From positions 1-36,120 of the forward strand of contig VAWU01000052.1 in NCBI GenBank assembly GCA_005888325.1: a stretch of 36,120 nt of DNA, read 5' to 3'. The number at the start of each line of letters is the position of its first letter. Within the stretch, counting starts at the first letter, position 1. The translations under genes were made by a program, and so were the position numbers. The notes under the pieces were generated by a model. It did no database searches. It saw nothing but the letters and a program-made list of their open reading frames with translations, and was not told the DNA's origin. The DNA comes from Actinomycetota bacterium (GTDB lineage Bacteria; Actinomycetota; Acidimicrobiia; Acidimicrobiales; AC-14). Below are positions 23,554 through 32,555 of this stretch, piece by piece.

Positions 23554-25040
23554 GTCGTCCCCCTACTCATTGGACGCCCTCCCGGAGCGCCCTTTTTCTC
23601 CAGCTCTCGCTTGTCGGTCTTGAGCATCGACGTCAACGGCAGGTCGTCGACGAACGTCACCCGGTCGGGCACCTTGTAGTCGGCCAAACGCGCTCGCACC
23701 CACGCGCGCAGCTCGTCGGCCGTGGGCGACGCATCCGGTGCGATCACCACCCAGGCGGCGCCCACCTGGCCGAGCACCGCGTCCGGCAACCCCACGACCG
23801 CGGCCCGCGCCACGCCGGGGTGCTCGGCCAGCACGTTCTCGACCTGCGCGGGGTACACGTTGTAGCCGCCGCGTATGTACATCTCGCTCTCGCGGCCCAC
23901 GAGGGTGAGGTAGCCGCGGTCGTCGAGCGACCCGAGGTCGCCCAAGGTCAGCCACCCGGCCGCGTCGAGCACCGTCGCGGTGCGCTCAGGATCGTTCCAG
24001 TAGCCGCGCATCACCGCGCCCGAACGGCAACGGACCCGGCCGACGACACCCGCGGGGACGACCTCGCCGTCGTCGCCGACCACCTGCACCTCGACCCCGT
24101 CGCGCGCGCATCCCACCGTGTGCGCCACGTCGTCGTCGCTGTCGTCGAGCGCGGTGCCGGTGGTGAGCGACGCCTCGGTGCTCGTGTAGCGCACCACCAC
24201 CGGGCAGCCGAGCGCCTCGCGCATGTGGCGGACCAGCTCGGCCGGGACCGTCGCCGCACCGGTGGAAGCGAGTCGCAGGCTCGAGACGTCGGTCGTCGCC
24301 ATGTCGGGGTGGGACAGCATCAACGACCACTGCGTCGGTACGCCCTGGGCGACGGTGACGCGCTCGCGCTCGATGAGCCGAAGGGCGTCGCCGGCCTTCC
24401 ACGGGGTCGGCGTGATGACCGTGGTGATCGCCCGCTCGAGCTCGTCCCACACCCGGGTCATGTAGGCGACATGCGCGAACGGAAGCGGCGAGAGCCTGCG
24501 GTCGCCGAACGCGCTGAGCGCGCCGGCCCCGCGGGCCATCGCCTCGAGGTTGACGTGGTCGAACACGGCCCCCTTCGGCTGGCCCGTCGTGCCGCTGGTC
24601 CACACGACCGCCACCGGGTCGGACGGATCGAGTGACGGCCGGCGTGCCGGCGGGTCGAGCTCGCTCCATGACGCGATGTCGTCGTCCTCGGTGATCACGA
24701 CACGGGGCCGGGCCCGCTCGAGGATGCCCGCCACCTCGGTCGGGCCCAGCCGGGGGTTGATCCCCGATGTGATCGCGCCCAGGCGCAGGGCCGCCTGGTA
24801 GCAGACCGCGTACCCGATCGACGACGGCAGCTTCAGGCACACGACGTCGCCCTTGCCGACGCCGCGGTCGACGAGTACCGCCGCGACGCCGTCCGCGGCG
24901 CGGTCCCACGCCGCGAACGTGAGCCGCTGGTCACCCTCGACGATCGCCTCGCGATCGCCGTGCGCCTCGACGGTGGCCTGCATGAGGTCGACCGCGGTTC
25001 TGATCGGCGCGGTCGTGATCGACACTCTGTCGGTCGACAT
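23550..25040 (-). CDS. Second acyl-CoA synthetase (AMP-dependent, FadD-like)
   Basis: 496 residues. The adenylation motif WTSGTTGQPKG is at 147-157, followed by YTSTEAS, TLGDLGSLDDRGYL and the hinge GRESEMYIRGGYNVYP. The C-terminal lysine region reads TSMLKTDKRELEKKG instead of the more usual TxxGKxxK, so the catalytic Lys is probably one of the two in LKTDK. It is not a close copy of the neighbouring synthetase; the two are distinct ligases in one operon and probably activate different intermediates. ATG 25040 lies 5 bp after the alcohol dehydrogenase stop. The long frame upstream is antisense or out-of-frame shadow and is not used. Confidence 0.9.
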   Translation of the reverse strand: MSTDRVSITTAPIRTAVDLMQATVEAHGDREAIVEGDQRLTFAAWDRAADGVAAVLVDRGVGKGDVVCLKLPSSIGYAVCYQAALRLGAITSGINPRLGPTEVAGILERARPRVVITEDDDIASWSELDPPARRPSLDPSDPVAVVWTSGTTGQPKGAVFDHVNLEAMARGAGALSAFGDRRLSPLPFAHVAYMTRVWDELERAITTVITPTPWKAGDALRLIERERVTVAQGVPTQWSLMLSHPDMATTDVSSLRLASTGAATVPAELVRHMREALGCPVVVRYTSTEASLTTGTALDDSDDDVAHTVGCARDGVEVQVVGDDGEVVPAGVVGRVRCRSGAVMRGYWNDPERTATVLDAAGWLTLGDLGSLDDRGYLTLVGRESEMYIRGGYNVYPAQVENVLAEHPGVARAAVVGLPDAVLGQVGAAWVVIAPDASPTADELRAWVRARLADYKVPDRVTFVDDLPLTSMLKTDKRELEKKGAPGGRPMSRGTT

Positions 25041-25045
25041 CGCGC

Positions 25046-26155
25046 TCAGAACTGCAGGACGCCGCGGGCGAGCTTGCCGTCGTGCAGGTCGGCCACGACC
25101 GTGTCGAAGCGCTCGAGCGGGTAGGTCGCCGACACCAGCTCGTCGAGCATGAGCCGCCCCTGCTTGTAGAGCTCGACGAGCAACGGGATGTCGTGGTGCG
25201 GCCGGCTCGACCCGTAGCGACACCCGAGCAACCCCCGGTCGACATGGGTGAAGAAGGTCACGAGGGCAGAGAACTCGACATCGAACGCGGGCACGCCCAC
25301 GATCACGCAGTTGCCGCCCCAGTCGAGGACGTCGATCGCGTTGCGCAGGACGCGGGCGTTGCCGACGCACTCGAAGGCCCAGTCGACGCCGCCCGCTCCG
25401 AAGGGGCCCGCGCGCCTCCCGTCCGGCTCGAACGGGAGCAGGTTGCGGATGGCCTTTACGCTGTCGGTGTCGGTGGCGTCGATGAAGTCGGTGGCGCCGA
25501 ACTCTCGAGCCAGCGGCTCCTTCGCCGCGACCGTGTCGACTGCGATGATGCGCGAGGCGCCGGCGATGCGCAGCCCCTGGATGACGTTGAGCCCGACGCC
25601 CCCCACACCGAACACCGCCGCCGTCTCGCCCTGCTGCACGCGGGCCCGGTTCAGGGCGGCGCCCACGCCGGTCAGCACCCCGCACCCGATGAGGCACGCG
25701 GACGACAGCGGCACGTCGTCGTCGATGCGGACGGCCTGGGTCTCCTTCACCACCGTGCGCTCGGCGAACACCGATGTGGCCGCGAAGTTCCACGCGGGCT
25801 CACCGTTGAACGTGAACGGCTTGTCCATCACGCCCATGGTCTGGCGGCACCACGTGGGATGACCGGTGTTGCACGCCGCGCACATGCCGCAGTTGGCGAT
25901 CGTGGCCAGCACGACGTGGTCGCCCGGCTGCAACGTGGTGACCGCGCCGCCCACCGCCTCCACCACGCCGGCGCCCTCGTGGCCCAGCACCGCGGGTGTC
26001 GGCCAGGGAATGGTGCCGTCGATGACGCTGATGTCGCTGTGGCACACGCCCGCGTTCACGATGCGCACCACGACGTCGGTCGGACCGGGATCGCGCACCT
26101 CCAGCCCGTCGGTGACCTCGGCCTTCCCGTCGCCGACGAACACGATCCCGCGCAT
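25046..26155 (-). CDS. Zinc-dependent alcohol dehydrogenase (class III / NDMA-type MDR family)
   Basis: 369 residues. Catalytic zinc ligands are Cys38 (GVCHSD), His59-Glu60 (GHEGAG) and Cys158 (IGCGV). The structural zinc site is Cys89, Cys92, Cys95 and Cys103. The NAD-binding motif GVGGVG is at 183-188. The layout is that of class III and mycothiol/NDMA-dependent alcohol dehydrogenases. It should oxidise a primary alcohol to the aldehyde used by the dehydrogenase encoded at the head of the operon. ATG 26155 follows directly on the amidohydrolase stop with no gap, so translation is coupled. Confidence 0.93.
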   Translation of the reverse strand: MRGIVFVGDGKAEVTDGLEVRDPGPTDVVVRIVNAGVCHSDISVIDGTIPWPTPAVLGHEGAGVVEAVGGAVTTLQPGDHVVLATIANCGMCAACNTGHPTWCRQTMGVMDKPFTFNGEPAWNFAATSVFAERTVVKETQAVRIDDDVPLSSACLIGCGVLTGVGAALNRARVQQGETAAVFGVGGVGLNVIQGLRIAGASRIIAVDTVAAKEPLAREFGATDFIDATDTDSVKAIRNLLPFEPDGRRAGPFGAGGVDWAFECVGNARVLRNAIDVLDWGGNCVIVGVPAFDVEFSALVTFFTHVDRGLLGCRYGSSRPHHDIPLLVELYKQGRLMLDELVSATYPLERFDTVVADLHDGKLARGVLQF

Positions 26156-27880
26156 TCAGCGCACCCCCGGGGAGACGATGGCGCCCGGCAGCTCGCCGGT
26201 GAGCTCGCCGTCGACGACGATGGGCCGGCCGTTGACGATGGTCGCGTGCACGCCCTCGGGCCGGGCGGAGTAGCGGGCCTCGCCGCCGGGGAAGTCGGTC
26301 ACCTGCTTCTTCGTGCCTGGCCCGACGGTGTCGGGGTCGAACAGGAAGAGGTCGGCGGCGTAGCCCGGCAGCACCATGCCGCGGTCGGCGAAGCCGCACA
26401 GCGCAGCGGGCACCTGCGTCATCTGACGCACGCCCTCCTCGACCGTCCAGAGCCGGCGGTCGAACACCCAGAAGCGCAGGAAGTAGCTCGACCAGTCGGA
26501 ACCGTCGTCGCGATCCAGGTGGGCGCCGCCGTCCGACACGCCGACGATCATGCTCGGGTGGCGCTGGCTCTCACGCACCGCGTCCTCCCACTCCGGCGTC
26601 TTGTTCTCCCACCGGAACACCGTACGCAGGTCGCTGTCGAGCGCGATGTCGAGCAGCACGTCGGCGGGCGCCTTCCCGAGCTCGGCCGCGATGTCCTTGA
26701 TCGACCGCTTGAGGAACTTCTCGTGCTGGGGCTCGGTGACCTCGTCGACGAACACGACGTGCCAGTGCGGTGGCGGAAGCGTGCTGCCCTTCGATGCGTC
26801 CTTGTTGGGATGGTCGACCGCGTCGCGCAGCTCGTCGCGCACGCCGGGGTCGCGCAGGCGGGCCAGCTTCTCGTCGTGCGAGAGGAACATGAACGCGGCC
26901 CACGCGGGTACGCCGTCGTACAGCTGGGTGCCGCTCTCGAGCGAGAAGGCCCGGTCGAACGGATGGTTGCGCAGGAGGCTGAAGATGGCGGCGCCGCGGC
27001 GGGCGGCATCGCCGAGGAAGGCCTCGGCCTCGGGCCACCCCGCGGTCGGCGCGTCGACCTTGTTGCGCCCGCCCAGGCCCTGGATCACGATCGGCAGGCG
27101 GCTGTCGACGCCGAGCTCGACCAGCAACTCCTTGTCGTCGTGGTCGAGGCCCCCGATGGAGCTGGCCGGAAGGTAGGAGACGCTCCCGCCGTGGTGGCGG
27201 CCGGCCTCGGCAACGAGCGCGCGCAGCTCGTCGACGCCGGCGAAGCGGCTCGGGATGGGCCGGCCGTCGCCATCGAGCTGGGTGGGCGCGTGCGACGACG
27301 AGAAGCCGGCCGCGCCGGCGTCCATCGACTCGGCCACCACCCGGCGCATCTGCTCCACCTCGTCGGGGGTGGCCTCGCGCTCGGACGCGTCGGGCCCCAT
27401 CACCCAGCGGCGCACGGTCGAGTGGCCCACGTAGCACGCGAGGTTCACACCGAGCCGGTCGCGCCGCGCCGCGAAGAACTCCGGGAAGCTCTCGAAGTCC
27501 CACTCCACCCCCGACAACGCCACCGGCGACATGCCCTCGACCCGGGCGAACATCCGCGAGATGAAGTCGCGGTCGCGCTCGCGCGTCGGTGCGATGGAGA
27601 ACCCGCAGTTTCCCGCCAGCACGGTGGTGACGCCGTGGTAGCAGGACGACGTGGCCCACGCGTCGAACGTCAGCTGGGGGTCGTAGTGGGTGTGGGCGTC
27701 GATGATCCCGGGCGCCACGAAGAGGCCGTCCGCCTCGACCACTCGCGCGCCGGCGACGCTCTCCGTCAGATGGCCCACGTCGACGATCCGCCCGGCGCGC
27801 ACGCCGATGTCGCCCCGCCGCCGGGCCAGGCCGGTGCCGTCGACGACGATCCCGTTCTTCACGATCAGGTCGTAAGCCAT
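26156..27880 (-). CDS. Amidohydrolase of the N-acyl-D-amino-acid deacylase family (second copy)
   Basis: 574 residues, paralogous to the product of 17860-19593. KNGIVVDGTG (8-17), HTH (His63, His65), GNCGF with Cys92, YVGHSTVRRWVMG, SSSHAPTQLDGDGRPIPSR and SDGGAHLD are all present, with MVLPGYAADLFLFD near the C-terminus. The metal site is therefore intact. Substrates of this broad family include N-acyl amino acids and cyclic amides. Here it sits between an aldehyde and an alcohol dehydrogenase gene, so it may release an amine or acid from a conjugated substrate; this is inference. GAGGAAGG about seven bases before ATG 27880 supports the start. Confidence 0.89.
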   Translation of the reverse strand: MAYDLIVKNGIVVDGTGLARRRGDIGVRAGRIVDVGHLTESVAGARVVEADGLFVAPGIIDAHTHYDPQLTFDAWATSSCYHGVTTVLAGNCGFSIAPTRERDRDFISRMFARVEGMSPVALSGVEWDFESFPEFFAARRDRLGVNLACYVGHSTVRRWVMGPDASEREATPDEVEQMRRVVAESMDAGAAGFSSSHAPTQLDGDGRPIPSRFAGVDELRALVAEAGRHHGGSVSYLPASSIGGLDHDDKELLVELGVDSRLPIVIQGLGGRNKVDAPTAGWPEAEAFLGDAARRGAAIFSLLRNHPFDRAFSLESGTQLYDGVPAWAAFMFLSHDEKLARLRDPGVRDELRDAVDHPNKDASKGSTLPPPHWHVVFVDEVTEPQHEKFLKRSIKDIAAELGKAPADVLLDIALDSDLRTVFRWENKTPEWEDAVRESQRHPSMIVGVSDGGAHLDRDDGSDWSSYFLRFWVFDRRLWTVEEGVRQMTQVPAALCGFADRGMVLPGYAADLFLFDPDTVGPGTKKQVTDFPGGEARYSARPEGVHATIVNGRPIVVDGELTGELPGAIVSPGVR

Positions 27881-27904
27881 GGCGCCCTTCCTCTTCGCGA
27901 CAAG

Positions 27905-29374
27905 TCAACCCGGCCAGATGATGCTCTGCACCTCGGTGTAGGCGTCGAGGCCCCAGTCACCGTTGTCGCGGCCGATGCCGCTCATCTTGAAGCCGCCGAA
28001 GGGCGCCTCGTGGTTGCGCTGGGCGGTGTTGAGGCCGACGTGTCCGCAGCGCAACTGCCGGGCGATGTCGTAGGCGCGTGCCGTGTCGGCCGAGTAGACG
28101 TAGTCGTACAGCCCGTAGTCGCTGTCGTTGGCGATCGCCACCGCCTCGTCGTCGTCGTCGTAGGGGATGACGACGAGGACGGGCCCGAAGATCTCGTCGC
28201 GCGCGACCCGCATGTCGTTGGTGCAGGCCGCGAGCAGGGCGGGCTCGACGTAGAAGCCCTTCTCCAGGTGCGCGGGGCGGACCCCGCCCGCGATCAGCTC
28301 CGCCCCGGCGTCCGTCCCGCCGCGGATGTGACCCTCGATGCGGTCGCGCTGGGCCGCGGAGATCACCGGTCCGACGACGGTGTCGACCTCGAGCGGGTCA
28401 CCCACCTTCATCTGCGGCGCGAGCTTCGCCAGCCGCTCGACCACCTCGTCGTAGACCGACCGCTGCACGACGGCGCGGGTGGGGGCGGTGCAGATCTGGC
28501 CCGAGTGGAAGCCCCAGACGCTCCCCAGCGCGGTCACCGCGGCGGTGAGGTCGGCGTCGTCGCACACGATGCACGCGCCCTTGCCGCCGAGCTCGAGCAG
28601 CAGGCGCTTCATCGTGCGGGCACCCGACTCGTAGATCTTCACGCCGACCGCGGTGCTGCCCGTGAAGCTGATCATGTCGACGTCGGGCGAGTCGACGAGG
28701 GCCGCGCCCGGGTCGGGCTGCGACCCGGTGACGAGGTTGACGACGCCGGGCGGGAACCCGACCTCCTCGATGATGCGGACCAGCTCGATCACCGCGAGCG
28801 GCCCGTGGGGGGCGGGCTTGATGACCACCGTGTTGCCGGTGGCGAGCGCAGGTGCCACCTTGCCCGCCATCGACGTGATCGGGAAGTTGTACGGCGTGAT
28901 GCACGCGACGACGCCGACCGGTGGACGCAGCCCCACCGCGCCCATGAGGCCGCCCGGCGCGAGCGGTGTGGACTGCATCTCCATCGGTGGGATCGCGATG
29001 GTGAGGTCCTGCAGCGCGCCCTTGGCGTAGCGCTCGAAGCGGTTGGCGCACATGGGGACCTGCAACGCGGACCCGACGGACAGCGTCGCTCCCGTCTCCG
29101 CGATGATCAACGGGAGGAGCTCGTCGGCACGCTGGCGCACACGGTCGGCGACCGCCTGCAACAGCGCGGCGCGCTCCTGCGGCGACGTGCGCGACCACGC
29201 GGGGAGCGCGGCGCGTGCCGCGGCCGCGGCTTCGCGCGCATCGATCGCGCTCGCCTCGGGAGCCTCGTCGACGACGTCTTCAGTGGCCGGGTTGACGACG
29301 TCGTAGGAGCCGGAACCCCCCTCGACCCAGTCGCCGCCGATCAGCAGCCGGTACGGACTCACGGTTTCTGACAC
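27905..29374 (-). CDS. Aldehyde dehydrogenase (NAD-dependent), first gene of the six-gene operon
   Basis: 489 residues. PYNFP with Asn163, KPAP at 186-189, FTGSTAVG (237-244), ELGGKGA with catalytic Glu261 and GQICTAPTR with nucleophile Cys295 define an intact aldehyde dehydrogenase. It converts an aldehyde to the acid, which the two CoA ligases of the operon could activate. Two GTG starts are possible: 29374 (VSETVSPYRLL) lies inside the CTGAC-N5-GTCAG palindrome, and 29362 (VSPYRLLIGG) just after it. No ribosome site is clear for either. The frame extends further upstream but overlaps the divergent gene. A minus-strand TACAGT (29391-29386) could be its -10, placing the palindrome over the transcription start. 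Confidence 0.91.
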   Translation of the reverse strand: MSETVSPYRLLIGGDWVEGGSGSYDVVNPATEDVVDEAPEASAIDAREAAAAARAALPAWSRTSPQERAALLQAVADRVRQRADELLPLIIAETGATLSVGSALQVPMCANRFERYAKGALQDLTIAIPPMEMQSTPLAPGGLMGAVGLRPPVGVVACITPYNFPITSMAGKVAPALATGNTVVIKPAPHGPLAVIELVRIIEEVGFPPGVVNLVTGSQPDPGAALVDSPDVDMISFTGSTAVGVKIYESGARTMKRLLLELGGKGACIVCDDADLTAAVTALGSVWGFHSGQICTAPTRAVVQRSVYDEVVERLAKLAPQMKVGDPLEVDTVVGPVISAAQRDRIEGHIRGGTDAGAELIAGGVRPAHLEKGFYVEPALLAACTNDMRVARDEIFGPVLVVIPYDDDDEAVAIANDSDYGLYDYVYSADTARAYDIARQLRCGHVGLNTAQRNHEAPFGGFKMSGIGRDNGDWGLDAYTEVQSIIWPG

Positions 29375-29382
29375 TATGTCAG
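29368..29382. promoter_or_regulatory. CTGAC-N5-GTCAG palindrome, box 3 (aldehyde dehydrogenase / LLM junction)
   Basis: The sequence is CTGACACTATGTCAG; it has an extra matched pair inside, so it is the most symmetric of the four. Its left arm starts 34 bases before the rightward GTG 29402. The -10 window holds TAACCC (29390-29395), a weak hexamer. On the left it covers the first start codon of the aldehyde dehydrogenase, so a bound protein would block that gene directly. Confidence 0.68.
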
Positions 29383-29387
29383 CGAAC

Positions 29388-29401
29388 TGTAACCCGTTCT
29401 C
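29388..29401. promoter_or_regulatory. AACnnGTT element, possible second operator
   Basis: TGTAACCCGTTCTC contains the AACnnGTT core of KstR-like TetR operators, with one mismatch to TnnAACnnGTTnnA at the last base. It lies between box 3 and the GTG of the LLM gene and would overlap the -10. The match is short and may be chance; compare the stronger palindrome at 9250. Confidence 0.3.
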
Positions 29402-30397
29402 GTGAGGGGTGTGCCAGTGGGAAATCCCGTCCTCACCATGCGCTTCGACCTGCGCGTTCCCGATATCTCGCCGGCCACGCCCGCCGAGCAGTACGCGGCC
29501 TGTCTCGAGATGTCGACGTGGGCCGACGGGCACGACTTCACCTCGGTCGTGCTCTCCGAGCACCACGGCGTCGACGACGGCTACCTCCCCGCGCCGCTGG
29601 CCATGGCGGGCGCGGTCCTCGGGCGCACGCGCACGACGATGGTCAACATCTCGGCCCTGCTGATCCCCCTCCACGACCCGGTGCGGATGGCCGAGGAGAT
29701 CGCGGTGCTCGACCTCGCCGGCAACGGCCGTCTCTCACTCGTCGCCGGCCTCGGCTACCGCGAGGAGGAGTTCGAGATGGCCGGTGTCGACCGGAAGCGA
29801 CGCGGGAAGACGCTCGAGGAGCACATCGACGTGATGCGCCGGGCCTGGACCGGCGAGCCGTTCGAGTGGCGAGGTCGCACCATCCGGGTCACGCCCAGGC
29901 CCGTGACCCAGCCGCATCCGCTGATCCTCATCGGCGGGTCCACCGAGATCGCGGCCCGCCGCGCGGCGCGCATGCAGCTGCCCTTCATGCCCGCCATCGG
30001 CGACCCCGCCCTCGCCGACCTCTACCGCGCCGAGTGCGAGCGGCTGGGCTTCACCGGCGGGTGGGTGCTCCTGCCGAAGGGCCCCGGCTTCGTGCACGTC
30101 ACCGACGACCCCGAGAAGGCGTGGGCCCGGATCGCGCCGCACGCGCTCTACGACGCGCAGACGTACCACAGCTGGCAGACACCTGGGCAGCGCTCCCAGG
30201 TGGAGGTGGCCGGCGACACGCTCGACGAGCTCAAGGCGAGCGGTGTGTACCGGGTGGTGACACCCGACGAGTGCGTTGCCCTCGCCCGGGAGACGGGCTC
30301 GCTCCTGTTCCATCCGCTGATGGGCGGCATCCCGGCCGCGCTCGGCTGGGAGAGCCTCGAGCTGTTCGCCTCGCAGGTGCTCCCCCGCCTGGCCTAG
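29402..30397 (+). CDS. LLM class flavin/F420-dependent oxidoreductase
   Basis: 331 residues from GTG 29402. The luciferase-like barrel shows VVLSEHHGVDDGYLPAPLAMAGAVLGRT, AEEIAVLDLAGNGRLSLVAGLGYREEEFEMAGVD and ILIGGSTEIAARRAARM. The SEHHG motif is typical of FMN- or F420-using LLM enzymes near alkane and ester metabolism; which cofactor is used is not decided. An alternative ATG at 29438 (MRFDLRVPD) fits family starts. GTG 29402 is kept because its distance from the CTGAC palindrome (34 bases) equals that of the other leaderless genes. It is followed 10 bp later by the esterase gene, so the two form an operon divergent from the aldehyde dehydrogenase operon. Confidence 0.87.
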   Translation: MRGVPVGNPVLTMRFDLRVPDISPATPAEQYAACLEMSTWADGHDFTSVVLSEHHGVDDGYLPAPLAMAGAVLGRTRTTMVNISALLIPLHDPVRMAEEIAVLDLAGNGRLSLVAGLGYREEEFEMAGVDRKRRGKTLEEHIDVMRRAWTGEPFEWRGRTIRVTPRPVTQPHPLILIGGSTEIAARRAARMQLPFMPAIGDPALADLYRAECERLGFTGGWVLLPKGPGFVHVTDDPEKAWARIAPHALYDAQTYHSWQTPGQRSQVEVAGDTLDELKASGVYRVVTPDECVALARETGSLLFHPLMGGIPAALGWESLELFASQVLPRLA

Positions 30398-30407
30398 GAG
30401 GTTCGCC

Positions 30408-31349
30408 GTGACGCTCGACCCGGTTGCGAAGGTGCTCATGGACGCCATGGACCAGGCGTTCCCCCGAGTCGAGACGATGACCGGCGCGGAAGCGCGCGCC
30501 CACGTGGCGCGGATGGTCGCGTCCTTGGCCACCGACCCGGAGCCGGTGGCCCGGGTCGAGAACCGCTCCGTGCCGGGTCCCGACGGCCCGGTTCCCGTCC
30601 GCTTCTACTGGCCCGAGGACCCGGCGCCGGCGCCGCTCCCCGCGCTCGTCTACTTCCACGGCGGTGGATGGGTCATCTGCGACCTCGACACCCATGACGC
30701 GACCTGTCGCGCCATCACCAACGGCGCGGGATGCGTCGTGGTGTCGGTCGACTACCGGTTGGCGCCCGAGCACAAGTTCCCGGCCGCCGCCGAGGACGCC
30801 TACGCCGCGACCCTGTGGGTGGCCGCCAACGCGAGCGACATCGGTGTCGACGCCACCCGGATCGCGGTAGGAGGCGACAGCGCGGGCGGCAACCTCACCG
30901 CCGCGGTCGCGCTGATGGCGCGCGACCGCGCCGCCCCCGAGATCGTGTTCCAGCTCATGCTGTACCCGGTCACCGACGTCACCTCGCTCGACACGGCGTC
31001 GTACCGCGAGAACGGTGTGGGTTTCTTCCTCACCACCGCCTCGATGGACTGGTACCGGCCTCAGTACCTGAGCGACCTGTCCGAGGCTTCGCACCCCTAC
31101 GCGTCGCCACTCCGGGCCGCCGATCTCACCGGGTTGCCGCCCGCGCTCGTCATCACCGCGGAGCACGACCCGCTCCGCGACGAGGGCGAGGCCTACGCGG
31201 CGCGACTGCGGGACGCCGGCGTGCCCGCGACGGTCACGCGCTACGACGGCGTCTTCCACGGCTTCTTCGCGCTGGGAATTCTGCTCGACGCGGCCAAGCA
31301 GGCGCACGAGGAGTCCTACGCCGCGCTGCGGGAGGCGTTCACCCTCTGA
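30408..31349 (+). CDS. Alpha/beta hydrolase, hormone-sensitive-lipase family esterase
   Basis: 313 residues. The HSL signature HGGG is at 84-87, the nucleophile motif GDSAGG has Ser158, and Asp254 (EHDPLRDEG) and His284 (FHGFF) complete the triad. An N-terminal cap of about 45 residues is present. It should hydrolyse short- to medium-chain esters in the cytoplasm. A perfect AGGAGG six bases before GTG 30408 is the strongest ribosome site in the window. Co-transcribed with the LLM gene, it may supply acids or alcohols to the alcohol/aldehyde dehydrogenase and CoA-ligase operon next door. Confidence 0.93.
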   Translation: MTLDPVAKVLMDAMDQAFPRVETMTGAEARAHVARMVASLATDPEPVARVENRSVPGPDGPVPVRFYWPEDPAPAPLPALVYFHGGGWVICDLDTHDATCRAITNGAGCVVVSVDYRLAPEHKFPAAAEDAYAATLWVAANASDIGVDATRIAVGGDSAGGNLTAAVALMARDRAAPEIVFQLMLYPVTDVTSLDTASYRENGVGFFLTTASMDWYRPQYLSDLSEASHPYASPLRAADLTGLPPALVITAEHDPLRDEGEAYAARLRDAGVPATVTRYDGVFHGFFALGILLDAAKQAHEESYAALREAFTL

Positions 31350-31371
31350 TCACTCGTCGCGTCGCGTCTGT

Positions 31372-32535
31372 TCAGAGGTCGAGGCGGAGCATGCGGATGG
31401 CGTTGCCGCGCACGATCTTCTCGATGACGTCGTCGTCGAGGCCCTTCATCTGCTCCTCCGCGATCTGGCGGGTGTGCGGCCACGTCGAGTCGGAGTGCGG
31501 GTAGTCGCTCTCGTAGGTCACGTTGCCGACGCCGATCGCGTCGAGGCTCTTGAGGCCGTGGGCGTCGTTGAAGAAGCAGCCGTAGACGTGGTCGCGGAAC
31601 AGCTCGCTGGGCGCCACCGGCACCTTGTCGGCCACCCCGCCCCAGCCCCGGTTCTCCTCCCACACCACGTCGGCCCGCTCGAGGATGTAGGGGATCCAGC
31701 CGATCTGACCCTCGGAGTACGCGATCTCGAGGTTGGGGAAGTGGGTGAAGGCGCCGCACATGAGCCAGTCGACGAGCGAGTAGCAGGCGTTGGCGAACGT
31801 GAGCGTCGAGCCGACCGCGGGCGGCGCGTCGGCCGAGGTGGACGCCGTCTCGGTCTCCTCGCAGGCCGCGAAGAACGGGTGCCAGAAGTTGTCGGCGTCG
31901 TGCACCGACGGCAGCCCGAGGAACGGCGGGATCTCGCTGAAGCACACCGCGTGCACGCCGCGCGCCGCGTTGCGCCGCACCTCGGCGGCCGCCAGCGACG
32001 CGTCCCACAAGGGGATGAGGCAGAGCGGGATCAGCCGGCCCCCCGACTCGCCGCACCATTCGTCGACCATCCAGTCGTTGTAGGCGCGCACGCAGAGCAG
32101 GGCCAGCTCCTTGTCGTCCGCCTCCAGGAACGTCTGGCCGCAGAAGCGGGGGAAGGTGGGGAAGCACAGCGACGCCTCGGTCCAGTTCGCGTCCATGTCG
32201 TCGAGGCGGGGCTTGACCTGGTGCGCGCCGGGGCGCATCCATTCGTACGTCGTACCCTCGAGGCGCACCTCGTCGCGGTCGTGGCCCACCGATGCGTCGA
32301 GGCGGATCAGCGGGCGACGCAGGTCTTCGTAGAACCACCAGTCGACGTCGGGCCCGTCGCCGCGCTCGCCCACCACCGGTGTGAACTTGCCGCCGATGAA
32401 CGTCATCTCCTTGACGGGCGCGCGCACGATGCGCGGGGCGACGCCGTGATGCTTCGACGCGAGCCGGTCGGTCCACACCGTGGGTGGCTCGACCACGTGG
32501 TCGTCGACCGAGATGATCTTCGGGAAGTCCCGCAC
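31372..32535 (-). CDS. Amidohydrolase family 2 (TIM-barrel, decarboxylase/hydrolase type)
   Basis: 387 residues. It starts with IISVDDHVVEPPTVW, the DDH metal-binding start typical of actinobacterial amidohydrolase-2 proteins. Later come RGVHAVCFSEIPP, FPNLEIAYSEGQIGWIPYILERAD and YESDYPHSDSTWPHTR, where the Asp and His of SDYPHSD are expected metal or catalytic residues. Members hydrolyse or decarboxylate ring-type acids; the substrate here is unknown. GTG 32535 lies six bases after a TACCAT -10 (32547-32542), itself 17 bases from the CTGAC arm at 32570-32565. This is a clear leaderless promoter on the left side of box 4. Confidence 0.88.
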   Translation of the reverse strand: MRDFPKIISVDDHVVEPPTVWTDRLASKHHGVAPRIVRAPVKEMTFIGGKFTPVVGERGDGPDVDWWFYEDLRRPLIRLDASVGHDRDEVRLEGTTYEWMRPGAHQVKPRLDDMDANWTEASLCFPTFPRFCGQTFLEADDKELALLCVRAYNDWMVDEWCGESGGRLIPLCLIPLWDASLAAAEVRRNAARGVHAVCFSEIPPFLGLPSVHDADNFWHPFFAACEETETASTSADAPPAVGSTLTFANACYSLVDWLMCGAFTHFPNLEIAYSEGQIGWIPYILERADVVWEENRGWGGVADKVPVAPSELFRDHVYGCFFNDAHGLKSLDAIGVGNVTYESDYPHSDSTWPHTRQIAEEQMKGLDDDVIEKIVRGNAIRMLRLDL

Positions 32536-32555
32536 GCTCGGATGGTAGCCCTCTT

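Noticed and set aside
25082-29371. A 1429-residue plus-strand open frame
   Set aside because: It is the mirror of the alcohol dehydrogenase, amidohydrolase and aldehyde dehydrogenase genes. It is rich in His, Arg, Val and Asp runs typical of antisense high-GC frames and shows no domains.
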